A DNA stretch of 64,000 nucleotides from Neomegalonema perideroedes DSM 15528 (GCF_000374145.1 NZ_KB893654.1:1114118-1178117), one strand, 5' to 3'. Counted from the stretch's first letter, positions 17,861 to 26,875 are shown. Notes: a model not told the origin generated them from the sequence alone. A program made the numbers and translations.

Positions 17861-18701
17861 GGGGGTGAGAATCCTCCCTGAAAAGGGCGAAGCGCGCGGA
17901 GCGGGCGAGATTTCGCCCCTCCTGCGCGTCAAGGGCGTCACGCTGGAATACGCCGCGCAGAAACAAGTCGTGCGGGCGGCCCATCGGATCGACCTTGATC
18001 TTTATCAGGCGGATCGCTTCGTGCTGCTCGGGCCTTCGGGCTGCGGGAAATCATCCTTGTTGAAGGCGGTCGGGGGATTCCTTAAGCCCATAGAAGGCGA
18101 GATCCTGCTCGAAGGCCGCCCCGTGACCGAGCCGGGGCCGGATCGCGTCGTGGTCTTTCAGGAATTCGATCAATTGCCGCCCTGGAAGACGGCTTTGGAG
18201 AACGTCGCTTTTCCTCTGATCGCCTCCCGCTCTCTGCCCCGGCGCGAGGCGCGCGAACGCGCTGCGCATTATCTGGAGAAGGTGGGGTTGGCGGGCTTCG
18301 CGGAGTCCTATCCGCATCAATTATCGGGCGGCATGAAGCAGCGCGTGGCCATCGCGCGGGCTCTGGCCATGCGGCCCAAGATCCTGCTCATGGACGAGCC
18401 CTTCGCCGCGCTCGACGCCCTGACTCGCCGCAAGATGCAGGAGGAGCTGTTGAGCCTCTGGGAGGAGGCGCGCTTCACCTTGCTTTTCGTCACCCATTCC
18501 ATCGAGGAGGCTTTGGTGGTGGGAAGCCGCGTCGCGCTTTTGACGCCGCGTCCGGGACGGGTGCGCGCCGAGATCAACAGCCATGAATGGGATCTCTCCA
18601 GTGCGGGCGGCGAGGGCTTCCAATCGACGGCGCGGCGCATTCATCGTCTGCTCTTCGAAGAGGAGCCTTCGGCGGAAGCCTCGTCGCGGAGAGCCGCATG
18701 A
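17850..18701 (+). CDS. Sulfonate/nitrate-type ABC transporter ATPase
   Basis: The 283-residue ABC protein has Walker A GPSGCGKSS, Q-loop VVFQEFDQLPPWKT, signature LSGGMKQR, Walker B ILLMDEPFAALD and switch LLFVTHSIEEAL, all typical of the SsuB/NrtD group. Its start lies inside the end of the binding-protein gene and its stop overlaps the permease start (ATGA), so the three genes form one coupled operon. Confidence 0.9.
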   Translation: MEAEGVRILPEKGEARGAGEISPLLRVKGVTLEYAAQKQVVRAAHRIDLDLYQADRFVLLGPSGCGKSSLLKAVGGFLKPIEGEILLEGRPVTEPGPDRVVVFQEFDQLPPWKTALENVAFPLIASRSLPRREARERAAHYLEKVGLAGFAESYPHQLSGGMKQRVAIARALAMRPKILLMDEPFAALDALTRRKMQEELLSLWEEARFTLLFVTHSIEEALVVGSRVALLTPRPGRVRAEINSHEWDLSSAGGEGFQSTARRIHRLLFEEEPSAEASSRRAA

Positions 18702-19570
18702 CCGCCGCGCCGCTTCCGCCCGTCAGGCCGGAATATGAACGCGACCTGCCGCCCTTCGTCGAAGCGCCGGTGGAGCGCCGCCTTCCGCTGTCTCAGCGGC
18801 TTTGGAGTCAAGGCTGGCTGCGCAAAGGGCTGATCCTCGCGGTTCTGGCGCTGCTCTGGGAGCTCGCGGCGCGCTATCAAGACAACGACCTTCTGCTTCC
18901 GAGCTTCACCGCCACGGCGCGCGCCTTCTTCGCCGATATGGCCGGCGGCGAATTGATCGCGCGCACGCGGATTTCTCTGATCGTCCTGCTGCAAGGCTAT
19001 GCGGCGGGGGTGGCTCTGGCCTTTCTGCTGACGGTTCTGGCGGTTTCGACGCAGATCGGGCGGGATCTGCTCTCGACCTTGACGGCCATGTTCAATCCCT
19101 TGCCCGCCATCGCGCTTTTGCCTTTGGCTTTATTATGGTTCGGTTTGGGGTCGGGCAGCCTGATCTTCGTGCTGATTCATTCGGTGCTTTGGCCTTTGGC
19201 GCTGAACATCTTCGCCGGATTTCAGGGCGTGCCCGAGACTCTGCGCATGGCGGGGCGCAATTACGGGCTGAGGGGCTGGCGCTATGTGGTTCAGATTCTC
19301 ATTCCCTCGGCGCTGCCTTCGATTTTATCCGGATTGAAGATCGCTTGGGCCTTCGCCTGGCGGACTTTGATCGCGGCGGAGTTGGTCTTCGGGGCCTCTT
19401 CGGGGCGCGGAGGCTTGGGCTGGTTCATCTTCCAGAACCGCAACGAGCTTTATACGGATCGCGTCTTCGCGGGGCTGGCGCTGGTGATCCTGATCGGGCT
19501 GGCGATGGAGAATCTCGTCTTCGCCACGCTGGAGCGCTTCACCATCCGCCGCTGGGGACAGGCGCGCTAG
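18698..19570 (+). CDS. Sulfonate/nitrate-type ABC transporter permease
   Basis: I place the start at 18698, where ATGA overlaps the ATPase stop; the frame is open further upstream but that part is out of character. The 290-residue membrane protein ends the operon. The EAA-loop region is RNYGLRGWRYVVQILIPSALPSI, preceded by PAIALLPLALLWFG, both family hallmarks. It serves as the channel for the binding protein two genes upstream. Confidence 0.9.
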   Translation: MTAAPLPPVRPEYERDLPPFVEAPVERRLPLSQRLWSQGWLRKGLILAVLALLWELAARYQDNDLLLPSFTATARAFFADMAGGELIARTRISLIVLLQGYAAGVALAFLLTVLAVSTQIGRDLLSTLTAMFNPLPAIALLPLALLWFGLGSGSLIFVLIHSVLWPLALNIFAGFQGVPETLRMAGRNYGLRGWRYVVQILIPSALPSILSGLKIAWAFAWRTLIAAELVFGASSGRGGLGWFIFQNRNELYTDRVFAGLALVILIGLAMENLVFATLERFTIRRWGQAR

Positions 19571-19612
19571 GGAGGATTATCGCGCGCCGTCGAGCAAGGC
19601 GGGGCGGGGGGC

Positions 19613-20839
19613 TCAGCCCGCGGCGAAGGCCAGCGGCAGCGCCACGAGGAAGCGCGCGCCTCCTCCGGGCGGCGTCTCATGCCGGACCGAGCCCCCATGA
19701 CGCTCCGCGATCTGCCGGACGAGCGCCAGCCCGAGGCCCCAGCCTCCGGCGGCCTCGCCATGGCCGCCGGGACGGTGGAAGGGGTCGAAGACCTTTTCGC
19801 CCTCTCCGGCCGGAACTCCGGCGCCGTGATCCCGCACCGCCAGCTCGGCGAAACTCCCGCGCCTCCTGACCGAGATTGCGACGGGCGGCGCTCCATGGCG
19901 TTCGGCGTTGAGGATCAGATTGCGCGTCAGACGGATCAAAAGCCGCGCGTCGCCCATGACCTCGACGGATTCCCCCTCCGCCTCCAGACCCTCGCGGGCG
20001 GCCTCCTCGGCGACCAGCGCCAGCAGATCCAGAGGCTGAAAGGGCTCCGACGCCCCATGCTCCAGACGGCTGGAGAGCAAAATCTCCTCCACGAGATCGT
20101 CCAGCTCCGCGAGATTGCGCAGGATCTCCGCGCGGCGGGCGGGGCTCGGATCGGCCTCGTAAAGATCCATCCCCATCCGCAGCCGCGCCAGAGGCGAGCG
20201 CAGTTCATGGCTGGCGTTGGCCAGAAGCGCGCGTCTGGAGGCCATGAGCGCCTCCACCTGAGCGGCGGCGCGGTTGAAGCTGGCGGCCACGGCGGCGATC
20301 TCGTCCTGACCCTCCGCCGGAACGCGCCGGGAGAGGTCGCCCGCGCCCCAGGCCTCCACGCCGGAGCGCAGCCGCTCCAGACGGCGCGTCAGGCGCCGCG
20401 CCAAAGGCCGGGCGATCAGCGCGATTCCTCCCGCCGCCAGCAGCAGCACCGCCAGAGGCCCCCCCGGCGGAGCCCCTCCGCCGAAGACGCCCCCGTCGAG
20501 CCGCACGGCGAGGACGGAGCCGTCCGGCAGGGCGGTGAGGAAAGGCTTGCGCCGCCGGTCCTCCTGAGGCCCAGAGGCCGCGATCAGATCTCCCCGCGCG
20601 TCCGTCAGGCTCCATTCCGCGCCCGTCGCCGCGCCGAGCCGACGCAGAAGCGCCTGAATTTCGGCGGGATCTCCGGAGGGCGGCAAAATGGCCGCGGCGA
20701 TCTCCTCGCGGCGGCTCAGAAGGCCGCGGTCGTCGTCGCGTCCGCCGTGGAAGGCCAGAACCGCCGCCGCCGCGCCCGCCAGAGCCAGCACCGCCACGCC
20801 GCCCAGAAAAGACAGATAAATCCGGAGGAAAAGACTCAT
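19613..20839 (-). CDS. Two-component sensor histidine kinase
   Basis: The 408-residue protein has one N-terminal membrane helix (about 5-32), a periplasmic sensor stretch of roughly 100 residues, a second helix, a HAMP domain (PLARRLTRRLERLRSG onward), and a HisKA box ASHELRSPLARLR containing the phosphorylated His. A catalytic domain follows, with NLILNAERHG, DHGAGVP and GWGLGLALV. The start at 20839 has GAGGAGAG upstream. It is paired with the response regulator and follows a Spy/CpxP-like gene, a CpxA/RstB-like layout suggesting an envelope-stress or metal signal. Confidence 0.93.
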   Translation of the reverse strand: MSLFLRIYLSFLGGVAVLALAGAAAAVLAFHGGRDDDRGLLSRREEIAAAILPPSGDPAEIQALLRRLGAATGAEWSLTDARGDLIAASGPQEDRRRKPFLTALPDGSVLAVRLDGGVFGGGAPPGGPLAVLLLAAGGIALIARPLARRLTRRLERLRSGVEAWGAGDLSRRVPAEGQDEIAAVAASFNRAAAQVEALMASRRALLANASHELRSPLARLRMGMDLYEADPSPARRAEILRNLAELDDLVEEILLSSRLEHGASEPFQPLDLLALVAEEAAREGLEAEGESVEVMGDARLLIRLTRNLILNAERHGAPPVAISVRRRGSFAELAVRDHGAGVPAGEGEKVFDPFHRPGGHGEAAGGWGLGLALVRQIAERHGGSVRHETPPGGGARFLVALPLAFAAG

Positions 20840-20843
20840 GGCG

Positions 20844-21539
20844 TCAGCTCTCCTCATCCTGTCGGCGGGCGAAGAGATAGCCCGCGCCGCGCAAGGTGAG
20901 GATGCGCCGGGGATGTTTCGGGTCTTCCTCTATGGCGGCCCGGATGCGGGAGACATGGACGTCGATGGAGCGGTCGAAGACCTCGCCGCCGCCGCCCCGG
21001 ACCAGATCCAGAATCCGCTCGCGCGAGAGGATGCGCCCCGCGTTCTCCGCGAGAACCGCGAGGATGTCGAACTGATGCCCCGTGAGGTCGCAGGAGGCGC
21101 CGTCCAGACGCGCCGCGCGGGATCCCTTGTCGATCTCCAGACGCCCGAAGCGCAGAATCTCAGGGCTGGCCGGGCCGGAGCGCCGCCGCAAAACCGCCCG
21201 CAGCCGCGCGAGAAGCTCGCGCGGGCTGAAGGGCTTGGGCAGGTAATCATCCGCGCCGATCTCCAGCCCGACGATGCGGTCGGCTTCGTCGCCGCGCGCG
21301 GTGAGCATCAGCACCGGAACCCCGGAGCCCGCCCGGATGCGGCGCAAAGCCTCCAGCCCGTCGAGATCCGGCAGCATCACGTCGAGAATCACGGCCTCGG
21401 GCGGATGGCGGGCCAGATCCGTCAGACCCGCCCCGGCGGTCAGGGCCGTCCGGACTTCATAGCCCGCCGAAGAGAGATAATCCTTCAGCATGGCCGAGAG
21501 CCGCGCGTCGTCGTCGATGATCAGCAGCCGCTCCGCCAT
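20844..21539 (-). CDS. OmpR/CpxR-type response regulator
   Basis: The 231-residue protein has a receiver domain with the acidic pocket (IIDDD), phospho-acceptor Asp53 (LDVMLPDLDG), Thr in MLTARG and Lys in PKPFSPREL. A winged-helix DNA-binding domain follows, ending RILTLRGAGYLF. GGAGGAA lies eight bases before the chosen ATG. It ends 4 bp before the kinase start. The likely target is its own operon including the Spy-like gene; this is inference. Confidence 0.94.
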   Translation of the reverse strand: MAERLLIIDDDARLSAMLKDYLSSAGYEVRTALTAGAGLTDLARHPPEAVILDVMLPDLDGLEALRRIRAGSGVPVLMLTARGDEADRIVGLEIGADDYLPKPFSPRELLARLRAVLRRRSGPASPEILRFGRLEIDKGSRAARLDGASCDLTGHQFDILAVLAENAGRILSRERILDLVRGGGGEVFDRSIDVHVSRIRAAIEEDPKHPRRILTLRGAGYLFARRQDEES

Positions 21540-21626
21540 GCGCGGATTCCTCCGTTCAGCCTCGTCGCGCGATCCTAACACATCGCAGAGCGCCGGAGAC
21601 GGTCAGGGCTCCGGCGCCTTCGGACG

Positions 21627-22136
21627 TCACCTCCAGCCCGGTCCCGGGCCGTGGCGGAAGCCCGCGCGCCGCTCCAGAAGTTCGGCGCGCTGTTCGGGAG
21701 TCAGCTTCTCCGCCGCGTCGAGGAAGCCGGTCAGGGCGCGGGCGGAGGCGGCGTCGGCCTTGGCCAGAGCCTCCTGACGGAGCGTTTCGAAGGCGGCGCG
21801 GTCGAGCGTCTGGGCTTTGAGCAGGGCGTCGACCTGTTCGCGGCGGGCGCCCATCTCTGCGCGCAGCGGCAGAAGATCGCCGCGCGTCGCCTCATAGATC
21901 GCCCGGATCTCCGAGCGCTGAGTCTCGGAGGCGTCGACGGAGCGCAGAACCCGCTCGATTCCGCGGCCTGCGAAGTCGCGCCCATGGCCTCCGCCCGCGA
22001 GGGCGCCCGCCGCCGCGCCGAGGCCCAGAAGGGCGAAGCCGCCGGCCAGCCAGAATCGGCGCGCGCGGCGCTTCGGGGCCGGAGCTTCGGAGGCCGGAGC
22101 TTCGGGGCTCCGGGCGGAGGCGTTTTCCTGCGTCAT
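21627..22136 (-). CDS. Spy/CpxP-like envelope protein (LTxxQ motif)
   Basis: The 169-residue protein has an N-terminal cytoplasmic tail, one membrane helix (about 28-48) and a helical periplasmic part with two LTxxQ-type motifs, a degenerate VDASETQRSEIRAIYE and a clear LTPEQRAELLERR. Spy/CpxP proteins act as periplasmic chaperones or metal-stress sensors and are classic partners of CpxAR-type systems. Here it is the first gene of that operon, 87 bp upstream of the regulator. Confidence 0.83.
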   Translation of the reverse strand: MTQENASARSPEAPASEAPAPKRRARRFWLAGGFALLGLGAAAGALAGGGHGRDFAGRGIERVLRSVDASETQRSEIRAIYEATRGDLLPLRAEMGARREQVDALLKAQTLDRAAFETLRQEALAKADAASARALTGFLDAAEKLTPEQRAELLERRAGFRHGPGPGWR

Positions 22137-22274
22137 CTTGCTGTCTCCTGATGAGGGGCGGCTTGTCCGCCGCGATGAGGAGAAGATGACGCCGCCGCTT
22201 TTCGCCTGTTCCTGCGCTCTGTGAAGATTTGTGAAGCCGCATGCCGGGGTCTGCGGCTGAGGCTCGGCCCGTCT

Positions 22275-22736
22275 TCAGCTCCGCTTTTTAAAGACCACCA
22301 GCCGGGCGGTGAAATCCTGCAAGACCTCGTCGGCTTGATTGAGCGTCAAGCTGCGGGTCTCCACGGAGGCCCGTTCCGGGCGGGAGCGCGAGGGAGTTAT
22401 GCCGAGAATCGTGCTTTTGACGCGCAGGACGTCGCCCGGTCGGGTCGGGCGGGGCCATGAAACCGAGCCCCCGGCCCCGATGACGCCCTGAGCCAGCGGA
22501 ATGCTGGCCACCAGCAGCTTCATCGTGATCGCCATCGTATGCCATCCGCTGGCCGCCAGCCCTTGGAAGAACGTCTCCTTGGCCGCTTCGGGGTCGGTGT
22601 GGAAAGGCTGGGGATCGAACTCCCGCGCGAAGGCGATGATCTGCCCGGCGTCGAGCGGGTGCTCGCCGCTGAGATATTCCTGACCGACCGCAAGATCGTC
22701 CAGATAGAGCTGAGCCTTGTTTCCTTCCAAGGGCAT
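22275..22736 (-). CDS. MaoC-family hydratase/dehydratase-like protein
   Basis: The 153-residue hot-dog-fold protein has the MaoC pattern: AFAREFDPQPFHTDPEAA (catalytic Asp/His of R-hydratases), FFQGLAASGWHTMAI and WPRPTRPGDVLRV. It probably hydrates a trans-2-enoyl-CoA, but the substrate is not evident. I start at 22736 because GGGGAG sits seven bases upstream; 22751 is possible. A palindrome lies just upstream, between it and a TetR gene on the same strand. Confidence 0.87.
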   Translation of the reverse strand: MPLEGNKAQLYLDDLAVGQEYLSGEHPLDAGQIIAFAREFDPQPFHTDPEAAKETFFQGLAASGWHTMAITMKLLVASIPLAQGVIGAGGSVSWPRPTRPGDVLRVKSTILGITPSRSRPERASVETRSLTLNQADEVLQDFTARLVVFKKRS

Positions 22737-22782
22737 GAAAGATCTCCCCATGATGTTTCGGCCCCGTCGCGGGCGGCGTCAG

Positions 22783-22806
22783 AATAGATTATGATGAACA
22801 TCTATT
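22783..22806. promoter_or_regulatory. Inverted repeat upstream of the maoC-like gene
   Basis: Perfect 7-bp arms AATAGAT and ATCTATT are separated by 10 bases, in an AT-rich patch 47 bp upstream of the maoC-like start and 34 bp downstream of the tetR stop. It is a candidate operator, possibly for the neighbouring TetR protein. Confidence 0.45.
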
Positions 22807-22839
22807 CAAGCGGGGCCGCCGGTCGGCGAGACCGAGGGC

Positions 22840-23475
22840 TCATTCCTCATGGCGGAATCCCGGCTTCACAGGATCGCAGAAGGGCAGGACGCTGGCGGCG
22901 CGGATCGCGCGGGCCATCTGCGCGGCGACCTCGCCGGAGCCGTAGGACCGGCCATGACGGATGGCCGCCCGACAAAGGGCCTCGTCCACGACGCGCGTCG
23001 CCGCCATCACGGAGGCCGCGCAGAGCCGCACGTCGAAATCCTGAGCCGAGCGCCCCAGCCGGTCGCCGATGATCGCGGCGAGATCCGCCTCGCCGTCGAA
23101 ATAGGACGTCAGCCAGACCGCCTTTAAATCCGGCTCTTCGGAGATTCGGGCCACGATCTGCGCGATCAGCAGGCCGTCCCGGACGAAGTCCGGCGTCTGA
23201 TTTTCAAGAGCGAAGCAGTCGGCCAGATGATCCTCAAGCGAGGTCTGCGCAGGCCAGGCGCGCAATTCCTCGGAGAAGCGCTTCCAGGACAAGGCGAGCA
23301 AAGGCGCCAGACAGCTTTCCTTATTCCGGAAATACCGCCAGAGCGTGCGTTTCGAGATTCCGGCGGCTTCGGCGATGTCCTCTCCGCTGGTCCCGGAGAC
23401 TCCGCGCTCGACGAACAGGCGCGCCGCGCATCGCGACGCCTCTAAAAGCGCATCCGGACGGATTGATCTGCTCAT
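22840..23475 (-). CDS. TetR-family transcriptional regulator
   Basis: The 211-residue protein starts at 23475 (GGAG five bases upstream). The N-terminal helix-turn-helix is GEDIAEAAGISKRTLWRYF, and the helical ligand domain has no recognisable signature. It lies upstream of the maoC-like gene on the same strand and diverges from the CPBP protease gene, so either could be its target. The ligand is unknown. Confidence 0.9.
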   Translation of the reverse strand: MSRSIRPDALLEASRCAARLFVERGVSGTSGEDIAEAAGISKRTLWRYFRNKESCLAPLLALSWKRFSEELRAWPAQTSLEDHLADCFALENQTPDFVRDGLLIAQIVARISEEPDLKAVWLTSYFDGEADLAAIIGDRLGRSAQDFDVRLCAASVMAATRVVDEALCRAAIRHGRSYGSGEVAAQMARAIRAASVLPFCDPVKPGFRHEE

Positions 23476-23666
23476 CGCGCTCCGTGTTCCGGCGACTTGG
23501 CGGACATGGACGGATCTCCTCGCCCTCGACGTCATGGCTCTTGTAAAAGGCACAAAGTGCCATTTAGATGCTATATGAAGATAAGTCAGGAGGCCAGAAT
23601 TCTTCAGCGCCCTGCGGCCCGCCGAGGGATCCGCAAGAGCCGAAGAGCGGCGTCGAGGAGGGAGCG

Positions 23667-24350
23667 ATGGAGGCTCGAATGCCTGAAAAACGTCTGACGG
23701 CGCCCGGATGGCCTGAATTCGCCGTCGCGCTGATCGTCTATATGGCGCTGATTTTGGGCCTCAGCGTCTTGTGGCTGCTGCGCATTCCAGACGAGCAAGC
23801 CGCCTGGCGCGGAATCCTCGGGATGGGGTTGAACGGAGCCGTCGGCGTCGTCGCCCTGCTTGCGGCCTTTTCTCTGCGCATCCGCGATCTCCGGGCCTTC
23901 GGATTCCGCGCCGTCGACGGGCGATGGCTGGCCATAGGCGCGGGTTTGGGCGTCGTCGCGTTCGGCCTGAGCCTCATCATTGAACATGTCTATTTTTCGT
24001 TCATCACGGAGATCAACAACCAAGCCGATTTTCAGGCGGCGGCGCAGGCGGGCGCCTTCTCCCTGCTCGCGCTGATCTTCGCGGGCGCGCTCCTGACTCC
24101 GCTGGGCGAGGAGTTGGCGTTTCGGGGCGTGATCGCGAATTCGCTGAACCGCTATGGCCCTTGGGCCGGAATCTTGGGAAGCGCGACGGTCTTCGCCGCC
24201 GCTCACGGACCCAGCGTGATTTTCTTCAACGCCCTGATGGCGGGGATTCTGACGGGCTGGCTCTTCCGCAAGACGGGCTCCCTCTGGCCCGGCCTGCTGA
24301 CGCATGTCGTCTATAACGCGATCTGGCTTGTCGTCTACAGCCTCCAATGA
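23667..24350 (+). CDS. CPBP-family intramembrane metalloprotease (Abi domain)
   Basis: The product has about 227 residues from the ATG at 23667, which is preceded by GAGGAGGGA. It has six or more hydrophobic segments. The catalytic motif EELAFRG of the CPBP (Rce1-like) family is present, followed by the second and third motifs FAAAHG and LTHVVYNAI that complete the Glu/His/His/Asn active site. Bacterial members process lipidated or small peptides or give self-immunity; the substrate here is unknown. Confidence 0.9.
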   Translation: MEARMPEKRLTAPGWPEFAVALIVYMALILGLSVLWLLRIPDEQAAWRGILGMGLNGAVGVVALLAAFSLRIRDLRAFGFRAVDGRWLAIGAGLGVVAFGLSLIIEHVYFSFITEINNQADFQAAAQAGAFSLLALIFAGALLTPLGEELAFRGVIANSLNRYGPWAGILGSATVFAAAHGPSVIFFNALMAGILTGWLFRKTGSLWPGLLTHVVYNAIWLVVYSLQ

Positions 24351-24428
24351 AGGCGCATGCGGCCGGTCAAGGATGAGAAGATCGTCCGCGACAGCCCGAA
24401 TTCGCCTTGGGCGGATCGCCGCGCCGCC

Positions 24429-25040
24429 TCATCTCTGGGCGAGGGCCAATTGCGCGGCGAGTCCGGCGAAAGCGGCGGCGAAGCCTCGCCGCATCCAGCT
24501 CTGGGCCGATGGGTTGGAGACGACATGCCGTCGGACGGCGGCGGCGAAGGCTCCATAAGCGGCGAAGACCACGAAGGTCAGCGCCATGAACGCGAGGCTC
24601 AGCTCCAGCATGCGCCGCACGGGCGCCGGATCCTCCGGCCGCACGAATTGCGGCAGGAAGGCGAAGAAGAAGATCGAGAGCTTGGGATTCAGCAAATTGA
24701 CGAGGATCGCCGACAGGATCGTCTCTCGGGCGTTTCTGGCCGTCGGCTCGCCGTTCAGCCTGAGCGTTCCGCGCGCGTGGAACATCCCCCAGGCCATGTA
24801 GAGCAGATAGGCGACTCCCAGATATTTGAGCGTCTGAAAAGCCAGCGCGCTCGTATGCAGCAGCGCCGCGAGCCCGCTGATCGCCGCCAGCATATGCGGG
24901 ACCACGCCGAGCGCGCAGCCTAGGGCCGCGACGAGGCTTGCGCGCGCGCCGCCTGAAAGCCCGGCCGCCACGGCGTAGAGCGCGCCGGTTCCGGGCGAGG
25001 CGACGATGACCAGCGACGTCAGAAAAAACTCCAGAGTCAT
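24429..25040 (-). CDS. LysE-family translocator
   Basis: The 203-residue membrane protein has the family N-terminus FLTSLVIVASPGTGALYAVAAGLSGG and about six helices, with LLNPKLSIFFFAFLPQF in the middle. LysE/RhtB proteins export amino acids or related metabolites. The AraC regulator lies 75 bp upstream on the same strand, a common pairing that suggests it controls this exporter. The exported compound is unknown. Confidence 0.92.
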   Translation of the reverse strand: MTLEFFLTSLVIVASPGTGALYAVAAGLSGGARASLVAALGCALGVVPHMLAAISGLAALLHTSALAFQTLKYLGVAYLLYMAWGMFHARGTLRLNGEPTARNARETILSAILVNLLNPKLSIFFFAFLPQFVRPEDPAPVRRMLELSLAFMALTFVVFAAYGAFAAAVRRHVVSNPSAQSWMRRGFAAAFAGLAAQLALAQR

Positions 25041-25115
25041 GACGGATGCGCTCCTCTCGCCTTTTCGGGACATATGCCGGGCGGCGGAGCGCCGCGTCTT
25101 GAAGGAAATTGCGGA

Positions 25116-25922
25116 TCAGCTCATCCCGGCGGCGTAGACCCCGGGCGACATGCCGTAGGCGCGGACGAACAGCCGGGTCATATGGCTTTGATCCGCGAAT
25201 CCCGAGGCCTGCGCCGCATCGGCGAGGCCCTCGCCTCCGGCGATCATTCTCCGCGCCCTCTGGAGCCTGCGTTGCACGAGATAGGCGTGCGGCGTGAGGC
25301 CGGTCAGCTTCGAGAAGCCCCGCAGAAGCTGGAATTGGCTGACGCCGCCGATCTCGGCCAATTCGCCAAGCGAGAGCGGCGCGGCGGGATCGTCGTCGAT
25401 GCGTTCGCGCGCCCGCCGGATCGCCCGAGGCGCTCCGGCGCGCTCCTGATGACGGCGTTCGACGAGCCGCGCGAGCAGCAGAAGCAGGTTCTCCCGGCTC
25501 TCGATCTCGCTCCGGCCGCCATGCGGATCGATCATCGCGCGAAAGAGCGACAGAAAACGCGTCGCCGCGGCCGCGTCGCGCAGCGCAGGATGCGCGAGTT
25601 CGGCGTTGCGGGCGCCGCCCTCCGTCAGGGCGCAGATCGGATCGGCCAAGGCGGCCGGGTCGAAATAGAGCATCCGCCAGATTCTGCCCCTTGCGTCGAG
25701 CGGCGCGCCGTCATGGACCTCTCCGGGGTTGACCGTGATCACGTCGCCGGCCTCCGCCTCCACGACGCCGCGCCCGCTCAAGGATCTTTGCGCGCCGCGC
25801 AGGATGACGCCGATCCCGAATTGATCATGGGTGTGGCGGCCGAAGGCGTGCGGGCTGTCCGCGAAGACGGCCTCCACGCCGTTCATGCCGCATCGGGTGG
25901 TTTTGAATCGTCCTCTGGCCAT
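25116..25922 (-). CDS. AraC-family transcriptional regulator
   Basis: The protein has 268 residues from the ATG at 25922 (AAGGAG seven bases upstream). An N-terminal cupin-like effector domain (GDVITVNPGEVHDG) is followed by two helix-turn-helix motifs, LSLGELAEIGGVSQFQLLR and ADAAQASGFADQSHMTRLF. This architecture is frequent next to LysE exporters, and the LysE gene follows directly. The longer upstream frame has no ribosome site. Confidence 0.92.
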   Translation of the reverse strand: MARGRFKTTRCGMNGVEAVFADSPHAFGRHTHDQFGIGVILRGAQRSLSGRGVVEAEAGDVITVNPGEVHDGAPLDARGRIWRMLYFDPAALADPICALTEGGARNAELAHPALRDAAAATRFLSLFRAMIDPHGGRSEIESRENLLLLLARLVERRHQERAGAPRAIRRARERIDDDPAAPLSLGELAEIGGVSQFQLLRGFSKLTGLTPHAYLVQRRLQRARRMIAGGEGLADAAQASGFADQSHMTRLFVRAYGMSPGVYAAGMS

Positions 25923-26239
25923 CGCGCGGCTCCTTCGCGAGGCGAAATCTCGCTGAACGGGCCGCAAACCTCAAGGACGGGATTGGGACGCGATCGCGCT
26001 CGTCAAGAAAAATTCCCGGAACGATCAACTTTTGGGATTTGTTCGAGGGAAAATCTCCCTATGGTTTCGCAATGAAAGGGAGAGTGTCGAGATTTAATAA
26101 CGTTAAATATATGCATTAAGAGTTCATATAAATTAAAGGTTGCAAAAATCTTAACGATTATTCAAGGTGAGCCTGCGCGGCCGGATGGGAGCGCATTCGC
26201 AAATGTTCGAACCCTTGTGAATTCTGTAAGGAACATAAG
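25923..26239. promoter_or_regulatory. AT-rich divergent region before the fimbrial operon
   Basis: This is a 317-bp gap between the AraC gene and the fimbrial genes. From about 26085 to 26165 it is strongly AT-rich (runs such as TTTAATAACGTTAAATATAT), in sharp contrast with the surrounding GC-rich DNA. The fimbrial promoter should lie here. I see no gene, and no phase-variation repeat. Confidence 0.55.
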
Positions 26240-26851
26240 ATGAAAAAGCTGTTGATCGCCGCTTCTCTGGCGGCTCTCTCGACCTCGGCCTTCGCCGCCG
26301 AAGATAAGAACGGCTCTCTGAACGTCGAGCTGGAGGCCTATGTCGAATATAGCTGCGGTTTCGGCGACGTCGGGGCCGCTGCGGCCTACGACATCGAGCG
26401 CGCCGCCAAATTCGACCTCACTCAGGCGACCTCCGGCGAGATTCAGGCCACGCCGACCGTGGGCCCCACTCATTGGTCCAACGGCGCGCAGGCGCCCAGC
26501 GCCTCTTTCCGCGCCTTCTGCAACTCCGTCAAAGGCGCCGAGCTCAAATATGAAGGCGCGCCTCTGGCCCGCAGGGGCGTCGCCGCCGCCGATCTGACGC
26601 CGCAGGATCTCATCCCGGTGCGGGGCGCTTTCTACTACCGCGCGCAGACGGCGCCTTTCGCGCATGGCTACGCCCATCACACGATCGGCTATAATCAGGC
26701 CGAGGCCACCCATAACATCAATCAGGCCTTCGACACCTCGGTCGCGGGCAGCTTCCATGTGGAGGCCGTCAAGACCTCCAGCGGCGCCTACACCAAGCAC
26801 GCCGGCTTCTATGACTCCGTCTACAAAGCCACCCTCACCGCCCTTGAGTGA
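26240..26851 (+). CDS. Probable major fimbrial subunit
   Basis: The 203-residue protein has a clear signal peptide (MKKLLIAASLAALSTSAFA) and two Cys residues (39 and 94), as expected for a disulfide-bonded pilin. AAGGA lies eight bases before the ATG. I do not recognise a specific pilin subfamily; the assignment rests on secretion, size, and its position directly before a chaperone, an usher and a tip-like gene. A strong hairpin follows the stop codon, which fits an abundant subunit. Confidence 0.7.
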   Translation: MKKLLIAASLAALSTSAFAAEDKNGSLNVELEAYVEYSCGFGDVGAAAAYDIERAAKFDLTQATSGEIQATPTVGPTHWSNGAQAPSASFRAFCNSVKGAELKYEGAPLARRGVAAADLTPQDLIPVRGAFYYRAQTAPFAHGYAHHTIGYNQAEATHNINQAFDTSVAGSFHVEAVKTSSGAYTKHAGFYDSVYKATLTALE

Positions 26852-26875
26852 GAGCGGTTCGGGGAGATGGAGAAG

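Noticed and set aside
26041-26165. Phase-variation switch (invertible element) at the fimbrial promoter
   Set aside because: The region is AT-rich but I found no pair of matching inverted repeats flanking it and no recombinase gene nearby.
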